DNA of 40,848 nt. Source: Pseudomonas amygdali (GTDB taxonomy: Bacteria > Pseudomonadota > Gammaproteobacteria > Pseudomonadales > Pseudomonadaceae). The notes under the pieces were generated by a model, which was not told where the DNA came from, ran no database searches, and saw only the letters and a list, made by a program, of their open reading frames with translations. The stretch is taken from the NCBI RefSeq assembly GCF_002699855.1, contig NZ_LKBW01000101.1, positions 19,485 to 60,332 on the forward strand, read 5' to 3'. Below, in pieces: positions 1 through 8,699 of this stretch; positions within the stretch are counted from its first letter, which is position 1; each line of letters begins with the position of its first letter. Made by a program: the position numbers and the translations under genes.

Positions 1-341
1 GTTCAGGCTTCTGCCCGCAGGGCGTGGGAGCGAACTTGTTCGCGAAAGCTTTATCTCGGGCGACACATCTCCTGCGGATGTCACGGCCCTTTCGCGGACA
101 AGTCCGCTCCTACGGCTTTCGGCCAGAATCCAAAGCGGACTTTGTATGTAACGATGAGGGATGAGCGTGATAAATGGTGGCGTTCAGGCTTCTGCCCGCA
201 GGGCGTGGGAGCGAACTTGTTCGCGAAAGCTTTATTTCGGGCGATACACCTCCTGCGGATGTCACGGCCCCTTCGCGGACAAGTCCGCTCCTACGGCTTT
301 CGGCCAGAATCAAAAGCGGACTTTGTATGTAACGATGAGGG
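1..341. repeat. Two tandem 160-bp REP-containing units
   Basis: Positions 1-160 and 182-341 are near-identical copies (period 181; I count five mismatches over 160 bases). Each unit holds two REP-like arms in opposite orientation: GTGGGAGCGAACTTGTTCGC near its start and GCGGACAAGTCCGCTCCTAC about 65 bases later. This is the usual paired REP (BIME) layout of Pseudomonas intergenic DNA. The first copy starts at the window edge, so more copies may lie upstream. The short open frames across this stretch are not convincing genes. Confidence 0.85.
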
Positions 342-410
342 CTGAGGGGGATAGGCATCGGTCTGCACAATAAATCTACGCACTGATATCGACCATCCGC
401 CTGTCTGCGC

Positions 411-439
411 TGTCGTTCGTGCGGCACGACAGCTATAAT
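411..439 (+). promoter_or_regulatory. Candidate sigma-70 promoter for proA
   Basis: A perfect -10 hexamer TATAAT sits at 434-439, with a weak -35 (TGTCGT, 411-416) at 17-base spacing. Transcription would start near 446, giving a leader of about 30 bases before the proA start at 475. The call rests on the -10 match and position only. Confidence 0.5.
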
Positions 440-474
440 CAGCCGCTTTCCTCTTTGCCAAGACCTCTGAGACC

Positions 475-1740
475 ATGACTGAGTCCGTTCTTGACTACAT
501 GACCCGCCTGGGTCGCGCCGCCCGCGAAGCCTCGCGAGTGATCGGTCGTGCCAGCACTGCGCAGAAGAACCGCGCCCTGCAAGCCACTGCCGCTGCTCTG
601 GATGAAGCGCGCGCCGAGCTGTCTGCCGCCAATGCGCTGGACCTGGCCAATGGTCAGGCCAATGGCCTTGAGCCGGCAATGCTGGAACGACTGGCCCTGA
701 CCCCCGCGCGTATCGACAGCATGATCGTCGGGTTGCGTCAGGTAGCAGGTCTGGCAGACCCGGTCGGTGCGATCCGCGACATGAGCTATCGGCCGTCGGG
801 TATTCAGGTCGGCAAGATGCGTGTGCCGCTGGGTGTTGTGGGAATCATCTACGAGTCGCGTCCGAATGTGACCATCGATGCGGCCAGTCTGTGCCTGAAG
901 TCCGGTAACGCGACTATCCTGCGCGGCGGTTCCGAAGCCATTCATTCCAATCGTGCCATTGCCGCCTGCATCGAGCGTGGTCTGGCCGAGGCCGGGCTGC
1001 CTGCTGCTGTGGTGCAGGTGGTTGAAACCACCGACCGTGCAGCGGTTGGCGCATTGATCACCATGCCCGAGTACGTTGACGTCATCGTTCCGCGTGGCGG
1101 CAAGGGCCTGATCGAGCGGGTCAGCCGCGATGCGCGCGTGCCGGTCATCAAGCATCTGGACGGCATCTGCCATGTGTATGTCAGTGCCCACGCCGATCTG
1201 GCCAAGGCGCAGAAGATTGCCTTCAATGCCAAGACGTACCGCTACGGTATCTGCGGCGCGATGGAAACCCTGTTGGTCGATCAAACCATCGCCGCCGATT
1301 TCCTGCCCGCCATGGCCGCGCAGTTTCGCGAGAAGGGCGTCGAGTTGCGCGGTTGCGAGCGCACCCGTGACCTGATCGACGTAGTTCCGGCCACCGAAGA
1401 CGACTGGCACACCGAATACCTGGCTGCAATCCTGTCGATTCGCGTCGTTTCAGGGCTGGACGAAGCCATCGAGCACATCAACCATTATGGTTCGCATCAC
1501 AGCGATGCCATCGTTTCCGACCATCAAAGTCAGATTCGCCGGTTCATGGCCGAGGTCGATTCCAGTTCGGTCATGGTCAATGCACCGACCAGCTTTGCGG
1601 ACGGGTTCGAATACGGATTGGGTGCCGAGATCGGCATTTCTACTGATAAGCTGCACGCCCGCGGTCCAGTCGGGCTTGAAGGGTTGACCTGCGAGAAGTA
1701 CATCGTGATCGGTGATGGTCAATTGCGCGGACAAGCCTGA
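475..1740 (+). CDS. proA: Gamma-glutamyl phosphate reductase (glutamate-5-semialdehyde dehydrogenase)
   Basis: ProA performs the second step of proline synthesis in the cytoplasm: NADPH-dependent reduction of gamma-glutamyl phosphate to glutamate-5-semialdehyde. The 421-residue product has the normal family length and the aldehyde-dehydrogenase fold signature. The catalytic cysteine is C260 in the segment [10 protein letters not shown], and the region around residues 115-150 ([17 protein letters not shown]) is the conserved nucleotide-binding part. The ATG at 475 follows a good -10 box by about 35 bases. It is the first gene of a long forward block, and nadD begins at or inside its 3' end, so the two are probably co-transcribed. 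proB is not next to it, which is usual in Pseudomonas. Confidence 0.97.
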   Translation: MTESVLDYMTRLGRAAREASRVIGRASTAQKNRALQATAAALDEARAELSAANALDLANGQANGLEPAMLERLALTPARIDSMIVGLRQVAGLADPVGAIRDMSYRPSGIQVGKMRVPLGVVGIIYESRPNVTIDAASLCLKSGNATILRGGSEAIHSNRAIAACIERGLAEAGLPAAVVQVVETTDRAAVGALITMPEYVDVIVPRGGKGLIERVSRDARVPVIKHLDGICHVYVSAHADLAKAQKIAFNAKTYRYGICGAMETLLVDQTIAADFLPAMAAQFREKGVELRGCERTRDLIDVVPATEDDWHTEYLAAILSIRVVSGLDEAIEHINHYGSHHSDAIVSDHQSQIRRFMAEVDSSSVMVNAPTSFADGFEYGLGAEIGISTDKLHARGPVGLEGLTCEKYIVIGDGQLRGQA

Positions 1741-2422
1741 CTTGAACAACCCCACGACAGCGCTGCCCAGACGTATCGGTATGCTTGGGGGTACGTTTGA
1801 CCCGGTTCATATCGGTCACTTGCGCGGTGCGCTTGAAGTGGCCGAACTGCTGGAACTCGATGAGTTGCGCCTGACGCCCAGCGCCAGGCCTCCGCATCGT
1901 GACATGCCGAGTGTCACCGCCGAGGACCGTCTGGCGATGGTTCAGAGCGCGGTTGCGGGTGTGTCGCCCTTGACGGTGGATGACCGTGAACTGAAGCGGG
2001 ACAAACCGTCGTATACCCTCGACACACTGGAATCGATGCGCGCCGAACTGGCGCCTCAGGACCAGCTGTTCCTGTTGCTGGGTTGGGATGCCTTTTGTGG
2101 GCTGCCGACCTGGCACAGGTGGGAAGAAATGCTGGAGCACTGCCATATCGTGGTGCTGCAACGCCCGGACGCGGACAGCGAGTCGCCGGATGCCATGCGC
2201 AATCTGCTGGCGGCACGCGCGGTCAGCGACCCCAAGGCCCTGAAAGGGCCGGGTGGACACATTACATTCGTCTGGCAGACGCCTTTATCGGTGTCTGCCA
2301 CCCAGATCCGTCAACTGCTGGCCAGCGGTAAGTCGGTACGTTTTCTGGTGCCAGACGCGGTACTGGCCTATATCGATGCACGCGGACTTTACCGCGCGCC
2401 GAACACTGATGGGTCGTCCTGA
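1712..2422 (+). CDS. nadD: Nicotinate-nucleotide adenylyltransferase
   Basis: NadD transfers AMP from ATP to nicotinate mononucleotide to make deamido-NAD, a late step of NAD synthesis. The nucleotidyltransferase signature [13 protein letters not shown] lies near the N-terminus, and the second ATP-site motif SATQIR near the C-terminus. The start is uncertain. The longest form begins at GTG 1712 inside proA; ATG 1715 and TTG 1742 are in-frame alternatives, and none has a strong ribosome binding site. The conserved fold begins only at about residue 20 of the long form, so the shorter TTG start (just after the proA stop) is quite possible. Position after proA and before rsfS is conserved in Pseudomonas. 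Confidence 0.93.
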   Translation: MMVNCADKPDLNNPTTALPRRIGMLGGTFDPVHIGHLRGALEVAELLELDELRLTPSARPPHRDMPSVTAEDRLAMVQSAVAGVSPLTVDDRELKRDKPSYTLDTLESMRAELAPQDQLFLLLGWDAFCGLPTWHRWEEMLEHCHIVVLQRPDADSESPDAMRNLLAARAVSDPKALKGPGGHITFVWQTPLSVSATQIRQLLASGKSVRFLVPDAVLAYIDARGLYRAPNTDGSS

Positions 2423-2482
2423 AACTGCTTTGATCGATAAGCGTTTGAACGGTCCCACACATACGAGCTGAATGAGTTTTAT

Positions 2483-2869
2483 ATGACAAAGCAAAAAATG
2501 AGCAGTGAAGAAGTCATCAATGTTGCGATTGCAGCCCTTGAAGAAGTCAAGGGTGCAGACATCCTGACCATCGATGTGCGTGACAAGACCAGCATCGCTG
2601 ACTACATGCTGATCTGCACCGGTACGTCCAACCGTCAGTTGAATGCACTGGTCGATAACGTCCGTGACAAGGTCAAGGCAGCCGGCCTGAAGTCCCTGAG
2701 CGAAGAAGGCAAGGGCGACAGCGACTGGGTTCTGCTGGACCTGGGCGATGTGATCGTTCACGTAATGACCGCTGCGGCACGCCAGTTCTACGACCTGGAA
2801 CGCTTGTGGCAGGGCGCTGAACAAAGCCGTGCCGCCAGCGCTGCGCATCACACTCCAGGCAACGAATAA
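2483..2869 (+). CDS. rsfS: Ribosomal silencing factor RsfS
   Basis: RsfS (YbeB/Iojap family) binds ribosomal protein uL14 on the 50S subunit and blocks subunit joining, lowering translation when nutrients are short. The 128-residue product carries the family core DYMLICTGTSNRQLNALVDN and the later segment SDWVLLDLGDVIVHVM. ATG 2483 gives MTKQKMSSEEV; a second ATG five codons on is an alternative. It lies 60 bases after nadD and 9 bases before rlmH, the standard nadD-rsfS-rlmH arrangement. The C-terminal tail (about residues 108-128) is not part of the conserved core. Confidence 0.95.
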   Translation: MTKQKMSSEEVINVAIAALEEVKGADILTIDVRDKTSIADYMLICTGTSNRQLNALVDNVRDKVKAAGLKSLSEEGKGDSDWVLLDLGDVIVHVMTAAARQFYDLERLWQGAEQSRAASAAHHTPGNE

Positions 2870-2878
2870 GGCCTTGAT

Positions 2879-3346
2879 GTGCGTTTGCGTCTGATTGCTG
2901 TGGGTTCGCGCATGCCCAAGTGGGTGGAAGAAGGTTGGCACGAGTACGCCAAGCGGATGCCCTCCGAGCTTGCGCTTGAACTGGTGGAAATCCCGCTCAA
3001 TACCCGGGGCAAGAACGCCGATGTTGCGCGCTTAATCCGTCAGGAAGGCGAGGCGATGCTGGCGAAAGTGCAGCCGGGCGAGCGGATTGTCACGCTTGAA
3101 GTGCATGGCAAACCGTGGAGCACCGAACAGCTGGCGGTCGAACTCGATCGCTGGCGTCTCGATGCACGCACGGTCAACCTGATGGTCGGCGGCCCCGAGG
3201 GGCTGGCACCTGAAGTCTGTGCCCGCAGTGAACAACGCTGGTCCCTGTCGCCGCTGACCCTGCCGCATCCACTGGTGCGCATTCTGATCGGCGAACAGAT
3301 GTATCGCGCCTGGACAGTCCTGTCCGGGCACCCTTATCACAAGTAG
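2879..3346 (+). CDS. rlmH: 23S rRNA pseudouridine-1915 N3-methyltransferase RlmH
   Basis: RlmH is a SPOUT-class, SAM-dependent methyltransferase that methylates pseudouridine 1915 in helix 69 of 23S rRNA on assembled 70S ribosomes. The 155-residue length matches the family. The knotted SAM-binding region is visible as [14 protein letters not shown] followed by [18 protein letters not shown], ending in the typical HPYHK tail. The start is GTG 2879; an ATG two bases earlier is out of frame. It follows rsfS by 9 bases and precedes mrdA by 28, so it belongs to the same transcription block. Confidence 0.96.
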   Translation: MRLRLIAVGSRMPKWVEEGWHEYAKRMPSELALELVEIPLNTRGKNADVARLIRQEGEAMLAKVQPGERIVTLEVHGKPWSTEQLAVELDRWRLDARTVNLMVGGPEGLAPEVCARSEQRWSLSPLTLPHPLVRILIGEQMYRAWTVLSGHPYHK

Positions 3347-3374
3347 CATCGTCTTTACTGTGAATACGGCCTAA

Positions 3375-5270
3375 ATGTCTCAACCGATCCGCCTCAAAGA
3401 CCACGAAAAGGACGCACGCCTGGTGCGCGGCAGGGTCGTGTTCGGTGCCGTGGCGGTGGTGTTGCTGGTGTGCGTGCTGATTGCCCGGTTGTATTACCTG
3501 CAGGTCATCCAGTACGAGTATCACTCCACACTTTCCGAAAACAACCGCGTTCACGTTCAGCCGATTCCGCCCAGCCGTGGGCTGATATACGACCGTAATG
3601 GCGTGGTGGTTGCGGACAACCGGCCCAGTTTTAGTCTCAGCATGACCCGTGAGCGTGCCGGCGAGTGGTCCAGTGTGCTCGACACCATTGTCGAGATCCT
3701 CCAGCTCACCCCGGATGATCGCATCATCTTCGAAAAGCGTATGAAGCAGGGGCGTCGGCCGTTCGAGCCGGTGCCTATCCTGTTCGAGCTGAGCGAAGAG
3801 CAGATCGCCCTGATTGCGGTCAACCAGTTCCGCCTGCCGGGTGTCGAAGTGGTTGCGCAACTGGTCAGGCACTACCCGCAAGGGCCGCATTTTGCTCACT
3901 CGGTCGGTTACATGGGGCGGATCAACGAAAAAGAGCTCAAGAGCCTCGACCCGATCAATTACAGCGGCACGCACCATATCGGCAAGACCGGTATCGAGCG
4001 ATTTTACGAACCCGATCTGCATGGTCAGGTCGGCTACGAAGAGGTCGAGACCAACGCCCGTGGCCGCGTGCTGCGCGTGCTCAAACGCACCGACCCGATC
4101 CCTGGAAAGGACATCGTTCTTAGCCTGGACATCAACCTTCAGGAAGCTGCCGAGGCCGCATTGGGTGGGCGTCGTGGCGCGGTAGTCGCGCTGGACCCTG
4201 CCACCGGAGAAGTGCTGGCGATGGTCAGCGCGCCCAGTTTCGATCCGAATCTGTTCGTCACCGGTATCAGCTTCAAGGCCTACGCCGAGCTACGCGATTC
4301 AATAGACCGGCCGCTGTTCAACCGCATTCTTCGCGGCCTTTACCCGCCCGGTTCGACCATCAAGCCTGCCGTGGCGATTGCCGGGCTGGACGCCGGTGCA
4401 GTAACGCCCGGCTCAAGAGTGTTCGACCCTGGCTATTACCAACTGCCCAATTACGATCACAAGTACCGTAACTGGAACCGCACCGGTGATGGCTGGGTGG
4501 ATCTGGATACCGCGATCATACGTTCCAATGACACGTACTTCTACGATCTGGCGCACAAACTGGGCATCGATCGGCTTTCCACCTACATGAACAAGTTCGG
4601 CATCGGGCAGAAAGTGTCGCTGGATATGTTCGAGGAGTCCCCCGGTCTGATGCCGTCCCGTGAATGGAAGCGTGCGACCCGTCGCCAGGCCTGGTTCCCT
4701 GGCGAAACCCTGATTCTCGGCATTGGGCAGGGCTACATGCAGGCAACGCCGTTGCAACTGGCCCAGGCGACCGCACTGGTGGCCAACAAGGGTGTGTGGA
4801 ACCGTCCGCATCTGGCCAGAACCATCGAAGGCAAGGCGCCTGTGGATGAAAACCCGATGCCGAACATCGTGCTGCGCGACCCGGCCAACTGGGGGCGAGT
4901 CAACCACGGCATGCAGGAAGTGATGCATGGCGCGCGTGGTACGGCGCGCAAGGCTGCCATCGGTGCGCAATACCGGATCGCCGGCAAAAGCGGTACGGCT
5001 CAGGTAGTCGCCATCAAGCAGGGCGAGAAATACGACCGTACCAAGGTTCAGGAGCGTCACCGTGACCATGCCCTGTTTGTCGGTTTTGCACCGGCCGACA
5101 ATCCAAAAATCGTTGTTGCAGTGATGGTCGAGAACGGCGAGTCCGGTTCCGGCGTTGCTGCACCCGTTGTGCGGCAGGTGATGGACGCCTGGCTGCTCGA
5201 CGAAAACGGCCATCTCAAGCCTGAGTATGCCGGTTCCCTGAATCTGGAGGCTGCGGCCCGTGAAGAGTAA
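3375..5270 (+). CDS. mrdA: Penicillin-binding protein 2, elongasome transpeptidase
   Basis: PBP2 cross-links peptidoglycan during lateral wall growth, with RodA as partner glycosyltransferase. The 631-residue protein has a short cytoplasmic tail, one membrane helix (about residues 20-42), a class B dimerisation region, and a C-terminal transpeptidase domain. The active-site SxxK is S327-K330 (PPGSTIK), the second motif is SND at 384-386 and the third is KSGT. All catalytic motifs are intact. Its 3' end overlaps the GTG start of rodA by 11 bases, which suggests translational coupling and matches the fixed mrdA-rodA pair. Confidence 0.97.
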   Translation: MSQPIRLKDHEKDARLVRGRVVFGAVAVVLLVCVLIARLYYLQVIQYEYHSTLSENNRVHVQPIPPSRGLIYDRNGVVVADNRPSFSLSMTRERAGEWSSVLDTIVEILQLTPDDRIIFEKRMKQGRRPFEPVPILFELSEEQIALIAVNQFRLPGVEVVAQLVRHYPQGPHFAHSVGYMGRINEKELKSLDPINYSGTHHIGKTGIERFYEPDLHGQVGYEEVETNARGRVLRVLKRTDPIPGKDIVLSLDINLQEAAEAALGGRRGAVVALDPATGEVLAMVSAPSFDPNLFVTGISFKAYAELRDSIDRPLFNRILRGLYPPGSTIKPAVAIAGLDAGAVTPGSRVFDPGYYQLPNYDHKYRNWNRTGDGWVDLDTAIIRSNDTYFYDLAHKLGIDRLSTYMNKFGIGQKVSLDMFEESPGLMPSREWKRATRRQAWFPGETLILGIGQGYMQATPLQLAQATALVANKGVWNRPHLARTIEGKAPVDENPMPNIVLRDPANWGRVNHGMQEVMHGARGTARKAAIGAQYRIAGKSGTAQVVAIKQGEKYDRTKVQERHRDHALFVGFAPADNPKIVVAVMVENGESGSGVAAPVVRQVMDAWLLDENGHLKPEYAGSLNLEAAAREE

Positions 5271-6405
5271 TTTCGACCGCATCCTGTCCAGCGAAGACGT
5301 GATGCGTCGCCGTGCCACTTTTTTTCAGCGCATTCATATCGATGGCCCGTTGTTGATCCTGTTGCTGACCCTTGCGGCTGGCAGCCTGTTCGTCCTGTAT
5401 TCGGCCAGCGGCAAGAACTGGGACCTGCTCATCAAGCAGGCCAGCTCGTTTGGTATCGGTCTGGTGGCGATGGTGGTGATCGCCCAGTTGGAGCCGCGCT
5501 TCATGGCGCGCTGGGTGCCGGTACTGTATGTCATCGGCGTCCTGCTGCTGGTAGTGGTGGATGTCATGGGTCACAACGCCATGGGCGCGACGCGCTGGAT
5601 CAACATTCCCGGGGTGATCCGCTTCCAGCCTTCGGAGTTTCTCAAGATCATCATGCCGGCGACCATCGCCTGGTACCTGTCCAAGCGCACGCTGCCCCCG
5701 CATTTGAAGCATGTGGCGGTCAGTCTCGCCCTGGTCGGTGTGCCGTTCATTCTGATCGTGCGCCAGCCTGACCTGGGGACGTCACTGCTGATTCTGGCCT
5801 CAGGTGCCTTTGTGCTGTTCATGGCCGGCCTGCGCTGGCGCTGGATTATCAGTGTGCTGGCGGCCGCTGTGCCTGCGGCGGTGGCCATGTGGTTCTTCTT
5901 TATGCACGACTACCAGAAACAGCGCGTGCTGACCTTCCTTGACCCGGAAAGCGATCCGCTGGGCACCGGCTGGAACATCATTCAGTCAAAGGCAGCCATC
6001 GGTTCGGGCGGCGTTTTCGGCAAAGGCTGGCTGCTGGGCACTCAGTCGCACCTGGACTTTCTGCCGGAAAGCCACACCGACTTCATCATCGCGGTACTGG
6101 GTGAAGAGTTCGGTCTGGTGGGCATCTGTGCGCTGCTGATCATCTATATGCTGCTGATCGGCCGTGGGCTTGTGATCACGGCACAGGCGCAGACATTATT
6201 CGGCAAACTGCTGGCCGGAGCGTTGACCATGACGTTTTTTGTTTACGTTTTCGTCAACATCGGTATGGTCAGTGGCCTGCTGCCAGTGGTGGGGGTGCCA
6301 TTGCCCTTCATTAGCTACGGCGGAACTTCGCTGGTGACCCTACTGTCAGCGTTTGGGGTTTTGATGTCGATCCATACACACCGTAAATGGATTGCTCAAG
6401 TTTGA
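5260..6405 (+). CDS. rodA: Peptidoglycan glycosyltransferase RodA
   Basis: RodA is the SEDS-family glycan polymerase of the elongation machinery and works as a complex with PBP2. The 381-residue sequence is almost entirely membrane helices. It contains the conserved RQPDLGTSLL loop with the functionally essential aspartate, the GTGWNIIQSKAAIGSGG segment, and the C-terminal VGVPLPFISYGGTS motif typical of SEDS proteins. The start is GTG 5260 overlapping mrdA; ATG 5302 is an in-frame alternative that gives a shorter N-terminus (MRRRATFF). It is followed 17 bases later by the probable start of mltB. Confidence 0.97.
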   Translation: MKSNFDRILSSEDVMRRRATFFQRIHIDGPLLILLLTLAAGSLFVLYSASGKNWDLLIKQASSFGIGLVAMVVIAQLEPRFMARWVPVLYVIGVLLLVVVDVMGHNAMGATRWINIPGVIRFQPSEFLKIIMPATIAWYLSKRTLPPHLKHVAVSLALVGVPFILIVRQPDLGTSLLILASGAFVLFMAGLRWRWIISVLAAAVPAAVAMWFFFMHDYQKQRVLTFLDPESDPLGTGWNIIQSKAAIGSGGVFGKGWLLGTQSHLDFLPESHTDFIIAVLGEEFGLVGICALLIIYMLLIGRGLVITAQAQTLFGKLLAGALTMTFFVYVFVNIGMVSGLLPVVGVPLPFISYGGTSLVTLLSAFGVLMSIHTHRKWIAQV

Positions 6406-6422
6406 TTAAGGTGAACTATTCA

Positions 6423-7430
6423 ATGCAAGCAATGCGTAACTGGGCTCGATATGCTCCGGTGGTCGGTCTGGTAGGCATCCTTGGATCGGTGCAAGAGGCG
6501 CTGGCCGGCGACTATGAGGGTTCGCCCCAGGTAGCGGAATTCGTCGGTGAGCTGACCCGCGATCACGGTTTTGCCGGTGAGCAGTTGATGAGCCTGTTTC
6601 GTGAGGTGGAGCGCAAGCAGGCCATTCTCGATGCCATTTCCCGCCCGGCCGAACGGGTCAAGCAGTGGAAAGAGTATCGGCCGATGTTCATCACCGATAC
6701 GCGCATCGCCCGCGGTGTCGATTTCTGGCGTCAGCACGAGGCCGCATTGGCCCGCGCCGAGCAGGAATATGGTGTACCGGCGCAGATCATCGTTTCGATC
6801 ATTGGCGTGGAAACCTTTTTCGGCCGCAACACCGGCAATTACCGGGTGATCGATGCATTGTCGACGCTCGGTTTCGATTACCCGCCACGCGCACAGTTCT
6901 TCCGCAAGGAATTGCGTGAGTTTCTGCTGCTGGCTCGCGAACAACAGGTTGACCCCTTGACTCTCAAAGGCTCGTACGCCGGAGCAATGGGCCTGCCGCA
7001 GTTCATGCCGAGCAGTTTCCGCGCATATGCAGTGGATTTCGACGGCGACGGCCATATCAACATCTGGACCGACCCGGACGATGCCATCGGCAGCGTTGCC
7101 AGTTATTTCAAGCGTCATGGCTGGGTAGCCGGTCAGCCGGTAGTCAGCCGCGCGACCGCACGTGGCGACCGGGTTGACGAAGGGTTGAGCCCTGCGCTTG
7201 ATCCGGTAATGTCGGTCGGGGAGTTGCGACAGCTGGGCTGGGCGAGTCATGATGCGCTGCGCGACGATATGCCGGTAACGGCGTTCCGTCTTGAAGGCGA
7301 CAATGGTCCTGAATACTGGCTGGGTTTGAACAATTTTTATGCTATCACTCGTTATAACCGCAGTGTGATGTACGCCATGGCCGTGTATCAGCTGTCTGAA
7401 TCGTTGGTTCAAGCTCGAGGCGTCAAGTAA
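6423..7430 (+). CDS. mltB: Lytic murein transglycosylase B (SltB1-type)
   Basis: MltB-family enzymes cleave the MurNAc-GlcNAc bond non-hydrolytically, leaving 1,6-anhydro-MurNAc ends. The chosen start, ATG 6423, has an upstream AAGGTG and gives a signal peptide ending near EALAG; an earlier in-frame ATG at 6387 lies inside rodA and is less likely. The catalytic glutamate is in SIIGVETFFGRNTGNY. The GSYAGAMGLPQFMPSSF and DFDGDGHINIW motifs are typical of the family. No lipobox cysteine is visible, so this is a soluble periplasmic form, as expected for SltB1 of Pseudomonas. The stop codon overlaps the rlpA start. Confidence 0.95.
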   Translation: MQAMRNWARYAPVVGLVGILGSVQEALAGDYEGSPQVAEFVGELTRDHGFAGEQLMSLFREVERKQAILDAISRPAERVKQWKEYRPMFITDTRIARGVDFWRQHEAALARAEQEYGVPAQIIVSIIGVETFFGRNTGNYRVIDALSTLGFDYPPRAQFFRKELREFLLLAREQQVDPLTLKGSYAGAMGLPQFMPSSFRAYAVDFDGDGHINIWTDPDDAIGSVASYFKRHGWVAGQPVVSRATARGDRVDEGLSPALDPVMSVGELRQLGWASHDALRDDMPVTAFRLEGDNGPEYWLGLNNFYAITRYNRSVMYAMAVYQLSESLVQARGVK

Positions 7431-8458
7431 TGCGGGCATTGCCGATTCTGCAAACATTCAAGCTTCTGGCGCTGACCGGCCTGGCAGTGCTGGTTGCCAG
7501 TTGCTCGTCGCCGTCACGCACAACGTCGTCGCAGTCGCCAAAAGGCGGTGCAGTCGTGCGCTCGATGCCGGGGCTGGATATCAACCGGGCCCACAAGGAC
7601 GGCGCGCCGTGGTGGGATGTGGATGTCTCGCGCATCCCCGACGCGACGCCGACTCTGCACACCGGTGCCTATAAGGCCAACCCGTATACGGTGCTGGGCA
7701 AGACCTATTTCCCGATGAGCGATTCAAAGCGTTACGTCGCTTCGGGCACCGCTTCCTGGTATGGCACCAAGTTTCATGGCCAGAACACCGCCAACGGCGA
7801 GGTGTATGACCTGTATGGCATGAGTGCCGCGCACAAGACCCTGCCGCTGCCCAGCTATGTCAAAGTGACCAACCTGGACAACAACCGCACGGTGATTTTG
7901 CGCGTCAACGACCGCGGGCCATTCTATTCGGACCGCATTATCGACTTGTCCTACGCTGCCGCCAAAAAGCTGGGCTATGCCGAAACCGGCACCGCCCGGG
8001 TGAAGGTCGAAGGTATCGACCCGCAGGAATGGTGGGCGCAACGTGGCCGTCCGGCACCGCTGATGCTCAATCAGCCGCAAGTGATGGCTCAGGCCACGCC
8101 GCCCGCGCTGTCGACATCGACCGGAACCGTCGAGCAATACACGCCGCCACCGCAGCAACATGCCGCACCTGTCGTGCCGTTGCAGGTTGACGCAAAAAAA
8201 AACGCTTCAGGACAAGCCGCTGGGCTGTTTCTCCAGGTGGGAGCCTTCGCCAACCCGGACGCTGCGGAGCTCCTGAGGTCGAAACTGAGCGGGATGGTTC
8301 GAGCGCCGGTGTTCGTCAGCTCGATAGCTCGCAATCAGCAAACGCTCTATCGGGTCCGGATGGGACCGATCGACACGCCGGGTGAAGCCCAGCAACTGCA
8401 AAACAGCGTCAGGTCGGCCAATCTGGGTCAGCCAAGCGTAGTGACATCGGATCAATAA
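7430..8458 (+). CDS. rlpA: RlpA, septal lipoprotein with DPBB and SPOR domains
   Basis: In P. aeruginosa RlpA is a lytic transglycosylase that cuts glycan strands stripped of peptides and helps daughter cells separate. The 342-residue product begins with a lipoprotein signal peptide ending LVASC, so C25 is the lipidated residue. The double-psi beta-barrel domain is at about residues 100-200 (GTASWYGTKFHGQ, VNDRGPFYSDRIIDLS), with the conserved aspartate in NDRGP. A low-complexity proline/glutamine linker is followed by a C-terminal SPOR domain (LFLQVGAFANPDAAELL), which binds denuded septal glycan. ATG 7430 overlaps the mltB TAA by one base, so expression is probably coupled. Confidence 0.96.
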   Translation: MRALPILQTFKLLALTGLAVLVASCSSPSRTTSSQSPKGGAVVRSMPGLDINRAHKDGAPWWDVDVSRIPDATPTLHTGAYKANPYTVLGKTYFPMSDSKRYVASGTASWYGTKFHGQNTANGEVYDLYGMSAAHKTLPLPSYVKVTNLDNNRTVILRVNDRGPFYSDRIIDLSYAAAKKLGYAETGTARVKVEGIDPQEWWAQRGRPAPLMLNQPQVMAQATPPALSTSTGTVEQYTPPPQQHAAPVVPLQVDAKKNASGQAAGLFLQVGAFANPDAAELLRSKLSGMVRAPVFVSSIARNQQTLYRVRMGPIDTPGEAQQLQNSVRSANLGQPSVVTSDQ

Positions 8459-8621
8459 GTTTTTCGACAATCGTTTTCCAGCAACAACGGAGGACGATAT
8501 GCAGTCGCAGGCAGCGCAGCTTTGCCATCAGGGCCAGCGTTGCAGGTAACTGCCCACAAGGTCGTGTGTCGAACAGGCGACTTTGTCAGCCAGGGTTACA
8601 GCCTGGCGCCACGAGCCGTAC

Positions 8622-8639
8622 CGAGGCGTTTTCGCCTCG
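8622..8639 (+). terminator. Hairpin between rlpA and dacA
   Basis: CGAGGCG (8622-8628) and CGCCTCG (8633-8639) form a perfect 7-bp stem around a TTTT loop. No uridine run follows, so intrinsic termination is unlikely. The rest of the 241-base gap between rlpA and dacA shows another short inverted repeat (CCAGG...CCTGG, 8590-8606) and no gene. dacA probably has its own promoter here, but I could not place it. Confidence 0.3.
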
Positions 8640-8699
8640 CCGGTCTGTTCAGTTTTGCCCGCAAGGGCATGTTTGCCCATTAGGATTCTCGAGAGACGG

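Noticed and set aside
110..679. Long minus-strand open frame across the repeats and the start of proA
   Set aside because: It is antisense to proA and REP sequence, has biased composition and no family features.
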